DNA of 64,000 nt, from contig CAIURC010000208.1 in assembly GCA_903901425.1 (NCBI GenBank), positions 1-64,000 of the forward strand. The letters run 5' to 3'. Source of the stretch: an uncultured Spartobacteria bacterium (GTDB taxonomy: Bacteria; Verrucomicrobiota; Verrucomicrobiia; Chthoniobacterales; Chthoniobacteraceae). Positions 47,903 through 58,320 of this stretch are shown here, one piece after another (positions within the stretch are counted from its first letter, which is position 1; the number at the start of each line of letters is the position of its first letter). A program made the translations under genes and the position numbers. A model generated the notes under the pieces. It did not search any database and was not told the origin of the DNA. It saw only the letters and a program-made list of their open reading frames with translations.

Positions 47903-50900
47903 ATGCGGTCCACCCCCCTGCGTCTGGTGCTTGCCGGCCTCCTGCTGCCGGCCGGTCTTTCCCGTGTTCATGCCGTTCCGCCTGGCGGCGCTCCGCCAAT
48001 GGCGGAGGGAATCACGGCCAGCAAATGGTCCGGCGCTCTGAACGTACCCGACCCGGTGGCCTGCAGCGTGGATCCCCGGGGCCGGGTCTATGTCACCTCC
48101 ACCCTGCGCAGGAAGGCTGCGGATCTCGACATCCGCGAACATCCGGAATGGATTCCAGACGATGTGGGGTTGCAGTCGGTGGAGGACAAATCGGCGTTTT
48201 TGAAAAAAGCCCTTGCGCCGGGCAAATACCGGACGCCCAAAGCCAGCGTGACCGACCTGAATCAGGACGGATCCGTGGACTGGAAAGACCTCACCATTCT
48301 CTCGGAACGGATCTACCAACTCCGGGATACGGACGGCGATGGTACGGCGGACCGGATGACGGTGTTTGCAGAGGGGTTCAACTCGGAGGTGACCGGGATT
48401 GCGGCCGGCGTCCTTTACCACAACGGCTGGGTGTACGCGACCATCGCCCCGGACCTGTGGCGGTTCAAGGACACCGACGACGATGGTGTGGCTGACCTCC
48501 GCGAGATTGTGGTCCACGGTTTTGGTCTGCACCTGGCCTATGCCGGCCATGACATGCACGGGCTCTCGGTGGGGCCAGACGGCCGCATCTACTGGAGCAT
48601 CGGCGACAAGGGAGTGCAGGTGGTCTCCAAAGAAGGCCGGAAGTTTTCCTACCCCAACCAAGGCTGCGTGCTGCGGGTGGAACCCGACGGAACCGGGTTT
48701 GAGGTGTTTGCCCATGGCCTGCGCAACCCGCAGGAACCTGCGTTTGACGCGTTTGGAAACCTGATCGCGGTGGACAACGATGCGGATTTCAAGGGGGAAA
48801 AAGAGCGGCTCGTGTTCATCCCGGAAGGCAGCGACCACGGCTGGCGCTGCAACTACCAGTACATGGGATCCCGTTCCCCATGGCTCATCGAGCGCCTCTG
48901 GGAAACGCCCTTCCCCGGCCAGTCCAGCCACCATCTCCCGCCCCTCGCCTACTCCACCAACGGCCCCGCCGGATTCAAACACGACCCGGGCACTGCGCTC
49001 GGCCCAGCACAGCGCAACGCCTTTTTCCTCCACGAATTCCCCAGCGGCGTTCTGCGCGGATTCACGCTCACCCCGCGAGGCGCCTCCTTTGAACTCAACC
49101 CCGTGGAAACCCTCTCCTCGGGCATCATGGTGGTCGGCAACGCCTGGCATCCCGATGGCTCACTCTACGCCGCAGACTGGGCCGGCGGTTACCCGCTGGA
49201 TGGCAAAGGCGCCGTATGGCGCTTCGATGCACCCGCTGGCAAAAACGCAGCCCTCCGCAGACAAACCCACACCCTGCTCTCCAAAGGCTTCACCGATCTC
49301 CCCCCTGAAAAACTCACCGAGCTTCTCGGGCACGCCGATCAACGGGTCCGACTGGGTGCCCAGTTCGAACTCGTCCGCCAGAAACAGTCCAGACCGCTCC
49401 TTGCCACCGCCAACAACCCCAAGTCCAAACCGTTTGCGCGCCTCCATGCCGTGTGGGGCTTTGGACAACTCCTTCGCCACCGGGAGGTGCACGCCACGGA
49501 CCTCCTGCCGCTGCTTCGGGACAACAGCCCCCTGATCCGCGTACAGACCGCTGCCATGCTCTCAGAGTCCGACCTCTCCGAGGAACAGGCAGCTCTTCTC
49601 CTGCCGCTCCTCTCGGACCCGGATCCCAAACCGCAACTCCACGCAGCAATCGCCCTCGGCCGACTCCGACTTGCTTCCGCAACACCGGCACTCCTCCGGT
49701 TCGCGGAAAAATCCGGCTCAGACCCGGTGCTCAGGCACGCCGCCGTCACAGGCCTGACCGGCTGCGCCACAGCGGCGCAACTCACGGACGCTTCCAGCCA
49801 TTCCTCCCCTGAAGTCCGAACCGCTGCGGTTCTTGCCTTGGGCAGACAGGCCAACCCCGGGGCTGCGCGCTTCCTTGAAGACGCCGATCCCGCAATCGCA
49901 GCCGAAGCCGCGCGCGCGATCCATGACGGGCCGGGAATTCCAGAAGCGTTGCCGGCTCTGGCCGCAAAAGCCGGAGCAGCAGCCCGGACCGGCCGCCGGG
50001 ACTTTGCGGCGCGGGCCATCAACGCCCAGCTCCGAATCGGTGCGCCGGAAGGCGCCTCGATACTGCTTCAGATTGCCCTGGAAGACGCTGTCCCCTTGGA
50101 GATCCGCGAGGAGGCGTTGGGCGCTCTGGTGGCCTGGAGCCAACCGCCCCGACTGGATCGCGTGGATGGATTTGCACGGTCCATGGCACCTGCCCCGATC
50201 CAGACTCTATTGGAGCCGGCATTAACCCGGTTGCTGGCAGTGCCAGAAGCCGAACTGCGTCAGGCTGCGGTTGAACTGATGCTGGGGCACGGCCTCAAAT
50301 CCACGCCTGAGCTCGTGGCCGGGCTGATTGCGGAATCTTCCTCTGCGGGAGCACTCCGGGCCGGCGCGCTCCGGTTGATGGGCGCTCATCACCGATCCAG
50401 TCCGCTCTGGGGAACCACTCTGGAGGCCGCGCTCGCGCCCGGAGCGCCGGCTGAAATCCAAGAGGCGGCTCTGGATCTGTTGCTCCCCGAAAAAGCCGGT
50501 TACCTCGCCGCACACGCGGAACGCCTGATTGCTGCGAGCCCCGTTCCGGTCAAGCAGCACGTAATCCGCGCCCTCGCCGCGGCGCGGACTCCAGAATGCG
50601 ACAGAATCCTCGGCGGCCTGGCCCGCCAGTTGGCGGGCCTGAAAGCCCCTCCAGCGCTGCAACTCGACATTCTTGAGGCCGCCCAGAGCCGGGGCAGCGA
50701 TGTCTCAGAGTTGGCGGACGCCGTTGCCGCTTACAGCCAGTCGCCGGCCAGCGCCGCGCACCGGGAACTGGAGGAGGGCGGCCGGGCGGACTCGGGCAAA
50801 GAACTGGTGGCCAACCATCTCGGAGCCAACTGCTTGGCGTGTCACGCCCTCGGAGATACCGGCAGCTCCGTCGGCCCCAACCTGCGCTCCATCGGTCTCC

Positions 50901-51220
50901 AGCATCCGCGCCCCTACCTCCTGGAATCGTTGATCCAGCCCAATGCCCGGATCGCAACCGGGTACGGAATCGCCTCTGCCACCCTCAGGGACGGCGCGAT
51001 ACTCACGGGCACGCCGGTGCAGGATTCCGACTCCCTCCTGCTCCTTCAACTCCCCGACAATTCCCGGCGCTCCATTCCAAAAACCGACATCGCCTCCTAC
51101 GCACCGCCAGTCTCCGTGATGCCGCCCATGCTCGGCATTCTTTCCCCGGCTCAAATCCGGGATGTCGTTGCCTATCTGTCCATGCTCCGAGTCAAACCCA
51201 AAGCAGCAGCCGAACACTGA
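47903..51220 (+). CDS. PVC-type heme-binding (CxxCH) protein with HEAT repeats
   Basis: GHDMHGLSVGPDGRIYWSIGDKG, GLRNPQEPAFDAFGNLIAVDND, HEAT-like region, NHLGANCLACHALGDTGSSVGPNLRSIG. ATG at 47903 preferred over GTG at 47894. Confidence 0.9.
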   Translation: MRSTPLRLVLAGLLLPAGLSRVHAVPPGGAPPMAEGITASKWSGALNVPDPVACSVDPRGRVYVTSTLRRKAADLDIREHPEWIPDDVGLQSVEDKSAFLKKALAPGKYRTPKASVTDLNQDGSVDWKDLTILSERIYQLRDTDGDGTADRMTVFAEGFNSEVTGIAAGVLYHNGWVYATIAPDLWRFKDTDDDGVADLREIVVHGFGLHLAYAGHDMHGLSVGPDGRIYWSIGDKGVQVVSKEGRKFSYPNQGCVLRVEPDGTGFEVFAHGLRNPQEPAFDAFGNLIAVDNDADFKGEKERLVFIPEGSDHGWRCNYQYMGSRSPWLIERLWETPFPGQSSHHLPPLAYSTNGPAGFKHDPGTALGPAQRNAFFLHEFPSGVLRGFTLTPRGASFELNPVETLSSGIMVVGNAWHPDGSLYAADWAGGYPLDGKGAVWRFDAPAGKNAALRRQTHTLLSKGFTDLPPEKLTELLGHADQRVRLGAQFELVRQKQSRPLLATANNPKSKPFARLHAVWGFGQLLRHREVHATDLLPLLRDNSPLIRVQTAAMLSESDLSEEQAALLLPLLSDPDPKPQLHAAIALGRLRLASATPALLRFAEKSGSDPVLRHAAVTGLTGCATAAQLTDASSHSSPEVRTAAVLALGRQANPGAARFLEDADPAIAAEAARAIHDGPGIPEALPALAAKAGAAARTGRRDFAARAINAQLRIGAPEGASILLQIALEDAVPLEIREEALGALVAWSQPPRLDRVDGFARSMAPAPIQTLLEPALTRLLAVPEAELRQAAVELMLGHGLKSTPELVAGLIAESSSAGALRAGALRLMGAHHRSSPLWGTTLEAALAPGAPAEIQEAALDLLLPEKAGYLAAHAERLIAASPVPVKQHVIRALAAARTPECDRILGGLARQLAGLKAPPALQLDILEAAQSRGSDVSELADAVAAYSQSPASAAHRELEEGGRADSGKELVANHLGANCLACHALGDTGSSVGPNLRSIGLQHPRPYLLESLIQPNARIATGYGIASATLRDGAILTGTPVQDSDSLLLLQLPDNSRRSIPKTDIASYAPPVSVMPPMLGILSPAQIRDVVAYLSMLRVKPKAAAEH

Positions 51221-52341
51221 TGAATCCCGCACCCCGTTTCCCCCGTCTTCTTGCCGCCGCCCTTCTGGGCGTTTTTGTCCCCCACCCGGTTCTGGCCAGT
51301 CCCGGGTCCGCCATCGAATCCCTGCTTGCCGTGGGCCCCGAGGGGGCGGGCAACGAGGCCGCCTCCGGGGCATGGAAAGAACTGGTGGATTCCGGGCCAG
51401 CCTCACTCCCGGCCATCCTCGAAGCCAGCGGCAAGGCGTCTCCGGTGGCCGCCAACTGGCTGCGTCTGGCTGCGGCAGCTTTGGTGGAACGCGCCAAGAC
51501 GACCAAAACACCCATTCCGCTGGATTCGTTGGAGGCCGCGCTCTCCCAGCCGACTCTTCCCGGTTCCCAGCGGGTACTGGCATTTGATCTTCTGCAACTG
51601 GCCGACCCGGCCCGGGCCAAAGCCGTTGAGCCCAGCCTCGCAGACGATCCGGTTCAGGAACTCCGCCGGGGCGCCGTCCAGCGCCTGATTGAAACCGCAA
51701 AAACTCTCGAAGGCGATTCCGCGAAGACCGCGTACCTGAAGGCCCTCCAATCCGCACGCGACGAGGACCAGACCCAGGCGGTGGCCGAAGCCCTCGAAAA
51801 ACTCGGCAGCCCGGTGGATCTGCAGAAACATTTCGGTTTCCTGACCCGCTGGCATGTGGTCGGACCCTTTGAAAACTCGGAGCGCCGCGGTTTTGAAACC
51901 GTGTTTCCGCCGGAGGAAAAAATCGACCTCAGCGCGGCGTATCCCGGAAAAGCCGGAGAAATCCGCTGGCAACCCTTCTCAAGTCAGGATCCGCGAGGGA
52001 AGGTGGATTTGAACAAACCGCTTGGATTGCTCAAGGAGGCAACCGCTTACGCCACCACCCTGTTCCACTCGGAAACCGAACGCCCCGCCGAACTCCGTCT
52101 GGGCTGCAAGAACGCCTGGAAAGTCTGGCTCAACGGGAAACTCCTTTTTTCCCGGGACGAATACCACCGCGGCCAGCAGATGGACCAGTACAAGCTCCCG
52201 TGCACCCTGCGCAAAGGCGCCAACACGCTCCTGATCAAATGCTGCCAGAACGAACAGAAGGAAACTTGGACTGTGGAATGGGAATTCCAACTCCGGGTTT
52301 GTGACTCCGCAGGCACCGCCATTCTTTCCACCCAAAACTGA
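51220..52341 (+). CDS. Secreted protein with HEAT-like N-half and galactose-binding-like C-terminal domain
   Basis: ATG overlaps the upstream stop by 1 bp; FLTRWHVVGPFENSERRGFETVFPPE...NAWKVWLNGKLLFSRDEYHRGQQMDQYKLPCTLRKGANTLLIKCCQNEQ. Confidence 0.78.
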   Translation: MNPAPRFPRLLAAALLGVFVPHPVLASPGSAIESLLAVGPEGAGNEAASGAWKELVDSGPASLPAILEASGKASPVAANWLRLAAAALVERAKTTKTPIPLDSLEAALSQPTLPGSQRVLAFDLLQLADPARAKAVEPSLADDPVQELRRGAVQRLIETAKTLEGDSAKTAYLKALQSARDEDQTQAVAEALEKLGSPVDLQKHFGFLTRWHVVGPFENSERRGFETVFPPEEKIDLSAAYPGKAGEIRWQPFSSQDPRGKVDLNKPLGLLKEATAYATTLFHSETERPAELRLGCKNAWKVWLNGKLLFSRDEYHRGQQMDQYKLPCTLRKGANTLLIKCCQNEQKETWTVEWEFQLRVCDSAGTAILSTQN

Positions 52342-52345
52342 ACCC

Positions 52346-53578
52346 ATGCTCCCCCGTCTCGCGCCCTTCTGCCTTGGATTGCTCTCAATCCTGCCCGTAC
52401 CCGCCACACATGCCGCCGCCGACTGGCTCCAGTTCCGCGGCCCAGCCAGCACCGCGGTTTCTGAAACCGGGCAAATCCCGGAAACACCCACAATCGACTG
52501 GAGCGTGCCGCTGCCGGGCCGCGGACTTTCCTCCCCCATCCTGGTGGGCGACCGGCTGTTTGTGACCTGCTCGAGTGGGTCGCGGCAGGACCTGCTCGAA
52601 CTGCTGTGCCTGGAGACCAACACTGGAAAAACCCTCTGGCGCCGCGCGCTGCGGGCCACGGGACGCACCATGACCTACCCCAAAACGTCGGTCGCCGCAC
52701 CGTCCCCGTGCAGCGATGGAAAACGGGTGTTCGCCACATGGAGCTGCAACGATGTGGCGGCGTTCGATCTGGAAGGCACCCTGCTCTGGACCCGGGGCAT
52801 CACCGCCGATTACCCCAACGTGAGCAACAGCCTCGGCATGGCTTCCTCACCCCTGGTCATCGGAAACACACTGGTGGTCATGGTCGAGAATGACAGCGAA
52901 AGCTATTCCCTCGGACTCGATGTCCGCTCCGGACGCAACCTCTGGAAGCTGGACCGCCCCAAGGCCGCGAACTGGACCAGCCCCGTGCTCTGGCAGCCGT
53001 CCCCGGATGCCCGGCCCGCGGCGCTTCTCCAGTCTTCCAAGGGCCTCACCGCCGTCGACGCCTCCACGGGCAGCGTCCTCTGGGATTTCCAAGGCAACGC
53101 CTCCAGCATGAGCTCCTGCGTGGTGTCGGGCACCCGGATCTTTGCCCCGGCGGGCGGCATCACCGCCCTGCAGCCTGCCCCGGACGGGGCACCGCCGGTT
53201 TCACTCTGGAACTCGCGCCAACTAAATCCCTCTACCACCAGCCCGGTGCTGATCGCGGGCCTGCTGCTGACCACCAACAACGCCGGCGTGCTCACTGCGG
53301 GCAGTCCGGAGGACGGCGCAGTCCGCTGGAAGCAACGGCTCACCGGGCCGTTCAGCGCAACGCCCGTTGGAGCGGGAAACCGGATCCTTGCGGTAAGCGA
53401 AAAAGGACTCGTGCAGGTCGTGGAGGTCAGCCCTGCCGAAGCCAAACCGCTCGGCCAGCTCCAGCTCCCACTCCAGGAGGACACCAAGGAACTCATCCTC
53501 TCCACCCCGGCGCTGCGCGGAAACCATGCCTACATCCGGACCGACAGCACGCTCTGGAGGATCGGCTCAGGACGCTGA
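52346..53578 (+). CDS. PQQ-binding-like beta-propeller protein
   Basis: DWLQFRGPASTAVSETG, WSVPLPGRGLSSPILVGDRLFVTCSSG, repeated GxxLW blades. Confidence 0.87.
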   Translation: MLPRLAPFCLGLLSILPVPATHAAADWLQFRGPASTAVSETGQIPETPTIDWSVPLPGRGLSSPILVGDRLFVTCSSGSRQDLLELLCLETNTGKTLWRRALRATGRTMTYPKTSVAAPSPCSDGKRVFATWSCNDVAAFDLEGTLLWTRGITADYPNVSNSLGMASSPLVIGNTLVVMVENDSESYSLGLDVRSGRNLWKLDRPKAANWTSPVLWQPSPDARPAALLQSSKGLTAVDASTGSVLWDFQGNASSMSSCVVSGTRIFAPAGGITALQPAPDGAPPVSLWNSRQLNPSTTSPVLIAGLLLTTNNAGVLTAGSPEDGAVRWKQRLTGPFSATPVGAGNRILAVSEKGLVQVVEVSPAEAKPLGQLQLPLQEDTKELILSTPALRGNHAYIRTDSTLWRIGSGR

Positions 53579-53664
53579 ACTCGAAGGGCCCGCGAGCGCC
53601 TCACTCTCAACGCCAGTCCCAACCAGCAAATAACCGGCACCTGACCGGACTCCTCTCCCCGGAA

Positions 53665-54030
53665 TCAATCCCCGGAATACTCGTGCGCCTTCAGAACCTC
53701 CAACTCCACAAACTCAAGAGCCGAAACGTGCGTGGCCTCCAGGACCACAGGCGGCGCGAATCCCGCCACCCGGGCCTCCTCCCAGCGGCTCACACAGAGG
53801 CACCATCCGTCCCCGGGCTTGAGCCCGGGGAACCCGTATTCGGGCCTTGGCGTGACCAAGTCGTTGCCGCGCTTCTGGGAAAACTCCAGAAACTCCCGGG
53901 TAACGCGGGCACAAACAGTGTGCAACCCGGTGTCCCCCGGGCCGGTGCGGCAGTAGCCGTCCCGGTAAAATCCAGTCACCGGGTTTTGGCAACAGCAGGA
54001 GAGGGCGGATCCCAGAACATTTGTGCGCAC
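53665..54030 (-). CDS. DUF2237 family protein
   Basis: MRTNVLGSALSCCCQNPVTGFYRDGYCRTGPGDTGLHTVCARVTREFLEFSQKRGNDLVTPRPEYGFPGLKPGDGWCLCVSRWEEA. Confidence 0.87.
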   Translation of the reverse strand: MRTNVLGSALSCCCQNPVTGFYRDGYCRTGPGDTGLHTVCARVTREFLEFSQKRGNDLVTPRPEYGFPGLKPGDGWCLCVSRWEEARVAGFAPPVVLEATHVSALEFVELEVLKAHEYSGD

Positions 54031-54146
54031 CCCGCTTTTCTAACGCGAGTGCCCCGGACTTTTCCAGAGGACATTCTTTCCCCCGACCGTTTTGCCATCT
54101 TTACTGCGTCCACAATTCCTCCGGCCGAAAGGTCCACCGCCATTTC

Positions 54147-55874
54147 ATGAAAAGCAGCATCGGCTCCAAAATCTTTGGCCTCGCCATCTTCCTTCTCTGT
54201 CTGACGCTGTCACTTTCCGGGTTTTTGCTCTGGCAGGTCAGTTCGCTGCAGCGGGACCTGCGGGTGATGGCCGAGAAAACGATCCCGCTGAGCGAAAACT
54301 TCGCCCTCCTCAACGAAACCGGGCTCCGGCGCAGGATCGCTTTCGAACGGCAGGTCGGCGCTTTTCTTTCAGCCCATCACGGACCCGAGCTTGAAACGTT
54401 CAATACGCGGATTCTCACGGAGGCCGTGGCCAACTACGAGCGGTTCACTGACGAAATCCAGAAACAGATCGCGCGCGCACGCGAACTTTTGGCCCTGCAC
54501 TTTGCCGAGGAAGCCGACCCGGAGAACCTCGGCCAGATTGAAGCGCTCCTGGAGGAAACCGCGCGGGTCTACCCGCTCATCACAGAGCAAGGATTGGAGG
54601 TGCTGGCGAAACTGCGGGAAGGCAAGGTCGCCGAGGCGCTCTCCCGGTTGTCCATTCTCAACGAACAACAATCCAACCTTCAGCAGGTCCGGGAAAAAAT
54701 GCAGGTGCTCTCCGCCGAGCGCGCCCAGAAGGCCGGGGAACGCCAGGAGAAACGCAACGACCAGATCCGGGGACTGACCATCAGCGCGGGAATTTCCCTC
54801 ATTCTGCTTGGCCTGGTGGTGGCCCGCATCGTCACGGTCAAACTGACGGCCCCTGTCCGCTCCCTGATCGAAGGCGTGCAAGGCGTCCGCAACGGCAATC
54901 TGGACCTGCACCTCACGGTGACGCAGACGGATGAAATCGGCGTCCTCACCGACGCCTTCAACCATTTCATCGCCGAACTCCGGGCCAAAGCCGAGCTCCA
55001 GCGCACATTTGGGAAATACGTCGACCCACGCGTCATCGAACACATGGCGCTCAAACCCAGCGACTCCATGCCGGCGGAAAGCCGCGTTGAAATGACGGTG
55101 GGATTCTCCGACCTGGTCGGGTTCAGCCATCTCGGCGAACAACTCACCCCAAAAACGCTCGTCACGCTTCTGAACCGCCACTTCACCCTCCAATCCGAGG
55201 CCGTCCACTCCCAGCGTGGAGTGGTCGACAAGTTCATCGGGGACGCCATCATGGCCTTCTGGGGGCCCCCGTTCACCACCCCGGAAGCCCAGGCACAACT
55301 GGCCTGCGATGCCGCGCTCGCACAATTGGATGCCGCCGCCATTCTCCGCCGGGAAACCCCGGAACTCACCGGCCTGCGCCGCAACACCCCGCTGCTCGAC
55401 ATCCGCATTGGCCTGAGCACCGGCGAGGTCATCCTCGGCAACCTCGGCTCGGAAAAAACACGGAGCTTCACCGTCATCGGCGACGCCGTGAACCTCGGCT
55501 CCAGAATCGAGGGCGCCAACCGCTTTTACGGCACCCACATTCTCGTCAGCGAGCGCACCGCCGAAATGGCTGGAACCAACTTCCTGTTCCGCGAAATCGA
55601 TCTTCTCACCGCCAAGGGCAAAAGCGAGCCAGCCAAAATCTTTGAACTCATGGGCCGGGCCTCCACCGCCTCCGAAGCCCAGATCGAACTCGCTCACCAG
55701 TTCTCCGTGGGGCTCGCCGCATACCGCTCCCAAGACTGGACCCGTGCAGAATCCGCATTCGCAGCGTGCGGGTCCGATGCGCCCTCCCAAGTCTTCCTCC
55801 AACGCATCGCAAAACTCAGACGAAACCCGCCTCCCACAGACTGGGCTGGGGTCTGGAAACTGGACGAGAAGTAG
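54147..55874 (+). CDS. Class III adenylate/guanylate cyclase with periplasmic sensor and HAMP
   Basis: TM, coiled sensor, TM, HAMP (LTAPVRSLIEGVQGVRNGNLDLHL), MTVGFSDLVGFSHLGEQL, GVVDKFIGDAIMAFWG, IRIGLSTGEVILGNLGSEKTRSFTVIGDAVNLGSRIEGAN. Confidence 0.92.
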   Translation: MKSSIGSKIFGLAIFLLCLTLSLSGFLLWQVSSLQRDLRVMAEKTIPLSENFALLNETGLRRRIAFERQVGAFLSAHHGPELETFNTRILTEAVANYERFTDEIQKQIARARELLALHFAEEADPENLGQIEALLEETARVYPLITEQGLEVLAKLREGKVAEALSRLSILNEQQSNLQQVREKMQVLSAERAQKAGERQEKRNDQIRGLTISAGISLILLGLVVARIVTVKLTAPVRSLIEGVQGVRNGNLDLHLTVTQTDEIGVLTDAFNHFIAELRAKAELQRTFGKYVDPRVIEHMALKPSDSMPAESRVEMTVGFSDLVGFSHLGEQLTPKTLVTLLNRHFTLQSEAVHSQRGVVDKFIGDAIMAFWGPPFTTPEAQAQLACDAALAQLDAAAILRRETPELTGLRRNTPLLDIRIGLSTGEVILGNLGSEKTRSFTVIGDAVNLGSRIEGANRFYGTHILVSERTAEMAGTNFLFREIDLLTAKGKSEPAKIFELMGRASTASEAQIELAHQFSVGLAAYRSQDWTRAESAFAACGSDAPSQVFLQRIAKLRRNPPPTDWAGVWKLDEK

Positions 55875-55902
55875 GAGCCTTTCGCGGAAAATTCCTCCCG
55901 GC

Positions 55903-56676
55903 TCACTCCGCCTTGCCTGCAGGCCGGCGCCCGGCGGCATCCCCCTTCGGCGCAAGGTCCCGCATTTTCTCCCGCTGTTCCGGAGTAAGCAAGGCTGCCA
56001 CTTCCTCCATCTGGCTCCGCATCGCTTCCCGGACTTTATCGCCCCCGGCAGAAAACGCCTCCCGCATTTTGGCCGCATTCTTCTCAAAAATCGCGCGTAC
56101 CTTCTGTTCCTGCTCTGCGGTGAGCCCGAGCTTTTGCTTCATCGCCGCCATGCGCTCCTCCATTTTGCCCGCACCGGCTCCACCGGCCGATCCGCCCGGA
56201 CTTTTCCCGCCCCTCTCCCCGGCCCGGGCTTTCATGGCTTCCTTAAACTTCTCCCGTTGCTCGGAATTCAAAACCCCGGCGATCTCCTCCATCTGCGTGC
56301 GCATCACGGCCCGGAACTTTTCCTTGTCGGCCTCGGAAACATTCTCGCGCCCTTTCTCCATCAACGCCCTCATTTCCGGCCCACTTTTTTCCAGAATCGC
56401 CCGCACCTTGCCCTGCTGGTCGGAACTTAACCCCAGCTTTTCGGTCATCATCTTGAGCCGCTCCTCCGAAGAGGGCATCCCCGGCCCGGCACCCGCCCCG
56501 TCCCGGAATCCCTTCCCGGGCGCACCCGGCCCAGCGCCGTCCGGCCGGCCCCTCTTCTGGGCCGGAGCGTTCCCTCCGTTCTCCTCCGAAAATACAGCCC
56601 ATGGCCCGGCACAGGCCAGACCCAGGATGGCAACCAGCAGAGGGCTTCCCGTCGGAATCAGTCGATGCGTCTTCAT
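55903..56676 (-). CDS. Periplasmic Spy/heavy-metal-sensor-like protein with internal duplication
   Basis: Signal-like N-terminus and two copies of MxxKLGLxxxQxxKVRAIxEKxxxxMR...M+xQMEExAxxLxxEQREKxxxx. Confidence 0.78.
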   Translation of the reverse strand: MKTHRLIPTGSPLLVAILGLACAGPWAVFSEENGGNAPAQKRGRPDGAGPGAPGKGFRDGAGAGPGMPSSEERLKMMTEKLGLSSDQQGKVRAILEKSGPEMRALMEKGRENVSEADKEKFRAVMRTQMEEIAGVLNSEQREKFKEAMKARAGERGGKSPGGSAGGAGAGKMEERMAAMKQKLGLTAEQEQKVRAIFEKNAAKMREAFSAGGDKVREAMRSQMEEVAALLTPEQREKMRDLAPKGDAAGRRPAGKAE

Positions 56677-56925
56677 ACCCTACGCTGACGCGGCTTCCCG
56701 TGCGCCGGTTACAACAAGACCTGTTTTTCTGGCACCCACCGATCCTGAAAACCTGCGCTCAAAATCCAACAGCCTCAAATTCGGGCTGAATCCCGTTGCG
56801 TCCTCCCTCCGGGTCCACGGATCGGATTCGTGATTTCAACACGCCCCATCCCGAGGCAAAAATGGTCTCCGGCTGACTTTTCGGCTTCTCTCTGGACACA
56901 TCCCTGATTCTCCTAGGGTCACCCC

Positions 56926-58206
56926 ATGAACCGCCTCCCCAGTCCCCGCCTCGCCACCGCCGCTGCACTCGCACTGTTTCTTCCGCTCGCTAGCCGCAGC
57001 GCGGAATGGCCCCAGTGGCGCGGCCCCAACCGGACCGGCGTGCTGTCCGACCCCGCTCATCCCCTTTCCAAAATCCCGGCTGAACCCAAGGTCCTCTGGA
57101 AAATCGATGCCGGGGACGGCCAGGCGTCCCCTGTGGTTTCCCAAGGCAAACTCGTGTTCCTCGATGCGCAAAACGGACAGGAAACCGTCCATTGCCTCGA
57201 TGCCACTTCCGGCAAAACCCTCTGGACGGTTCCGCTGGCTCCCACGGTGCAGTTCCAAAACAACTACGGGGATGGCCCACGCTGTACCCCACTGATCGAC
57301 GGCCAGAAAGTCTATGTTCAATCGGCCAGCGGCGAGTTCCGCTGTCTGGCGCTTCAGGACGGAAAAACTCTCTGGCGCACCAACTTCGAGAAGGATTACG
57401 GCGCCACTTTCCTCGGCAACTCAAGCAAAGATCCGGAGGCCAAGGAAACCGCGTCCCGCCGCCACGGAAACAACGGCTCGGCGGCCATCGATGGCGACCG
57501 GATTTTTGTCCCCGTGGGCAGTCCCAAAGGCGCAACCCTGGTCTGCTTTGACAAAAACTCATGCAAAGAACTTTGGCGCGCCGGCAACGACAACACCGCC
57601 TACGCCTCGGTCATGGTCGCCACGCTGGCCGGCACCCGGCAGGCCATCCATTTCACCGCAGACGCCCTCATGGGAGTGGATGCCGGTTCTGGCCAGATCC
57701 TCTGGCGTGTCCCGCTCAAAACCGGTGCCAAACGCCACGTCTGCACCCCGGTAATCTCAGGAGACCATGTGGTGGTGGCCTCCACCAGCATCGGCACGTT
57801 GAACTTCAAAATTTCCAAGTCCGGCTCCGAGTGGAAGGCAGAACAGGCTTGGGCCGCCCCAAAAGTCCAGACGGTCATTGGCACGCCGGTTCTCGCTGGC
57901 GATTTTCTTTACACGCTCGGAGCAGGCAGCCGCACCGACCTCCTCTGTCTGGATTTCAAAACCGGCAACCAACTCTGGGCACAACCCGGGTTTGGCGACT
58001 ACGCCTCGTTGACGGTCCTCAACGACAAACTTCTGGTCCTGAACTCCACCGGGGAACTCCACGTCGCCCAGCTCAGCTCCGAGGGCTACCAACCTCTGGT
58101 GCAATTCCAAGCCATCGGCAAGACTTGGGCCAGCCCGGCCTACGCCAACGGCGTTCTGTTCGTCAAGGACAGCACCCAGGTGGCAGCTCTGCAAATTGCC
58201 CCCTGA
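56926..58206 (+). CDS. PQQ-binding-like beta-propeller protein
   Basis: EWPQWRGPNRTGVLSDP, LWKIDAGDGQASPVVSQGKLVFLDAQNGQETVHCLDATSGKTLWTVPL. Confidence 0.9.
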   Translation: MNRLPSPRLATAAALALFLPLASRSAEWPQWRGPNRTGVLSDPAHPLSKIPAEPKVLWKIDAGDGQASPVVSQGKLVFLDAQNGQETVHCLDATSGKTLWTVPLAPTVQFQNNYGDGPRCTPLIDGQKVYVQSASGEFRCLALQDGKTLWRTNFEKDYGATFLGNSSKDPEAKETASRRHGNNGSAAIDGDRIFVPVGSPKGATLVCFDKNSCKELWRAGNDNTAYASVMVATLAGTRQAIHFTADALMGVDAGSGQILWRVPLKTGAKRHVCTPVISGDHVVVASTSIGTLNFKISKSGSEWKAEQAWAAPKVQTVIGTPVLAGDFLYTLGAGSRTDLLCLDFKTGNQLWAQPGFGDYASLTVLNDKLLVLNSTGELHVAQLSSEGYQPLVQFQAIGKTWASPAYANGVLFVKDSTQVAALQIAP

Positions 58207-58320
58207 CCCGGGACTTCTCCGGGCTTGGTCCACACAAACAGGATTGACCCCAAGATGAATCTTTTATAAGCATGCTTGCTTAAACCTACAGTCCGAGAGG
58301 TCCGGCTCCCAATATTTCGC

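Noticed and set aside
54369-56087. 572-aa minus-strand ORF over the cyclase gene
   Set aside because: Antisense to the motif-complete class III cyclase; composition typical of shadow ORFs.
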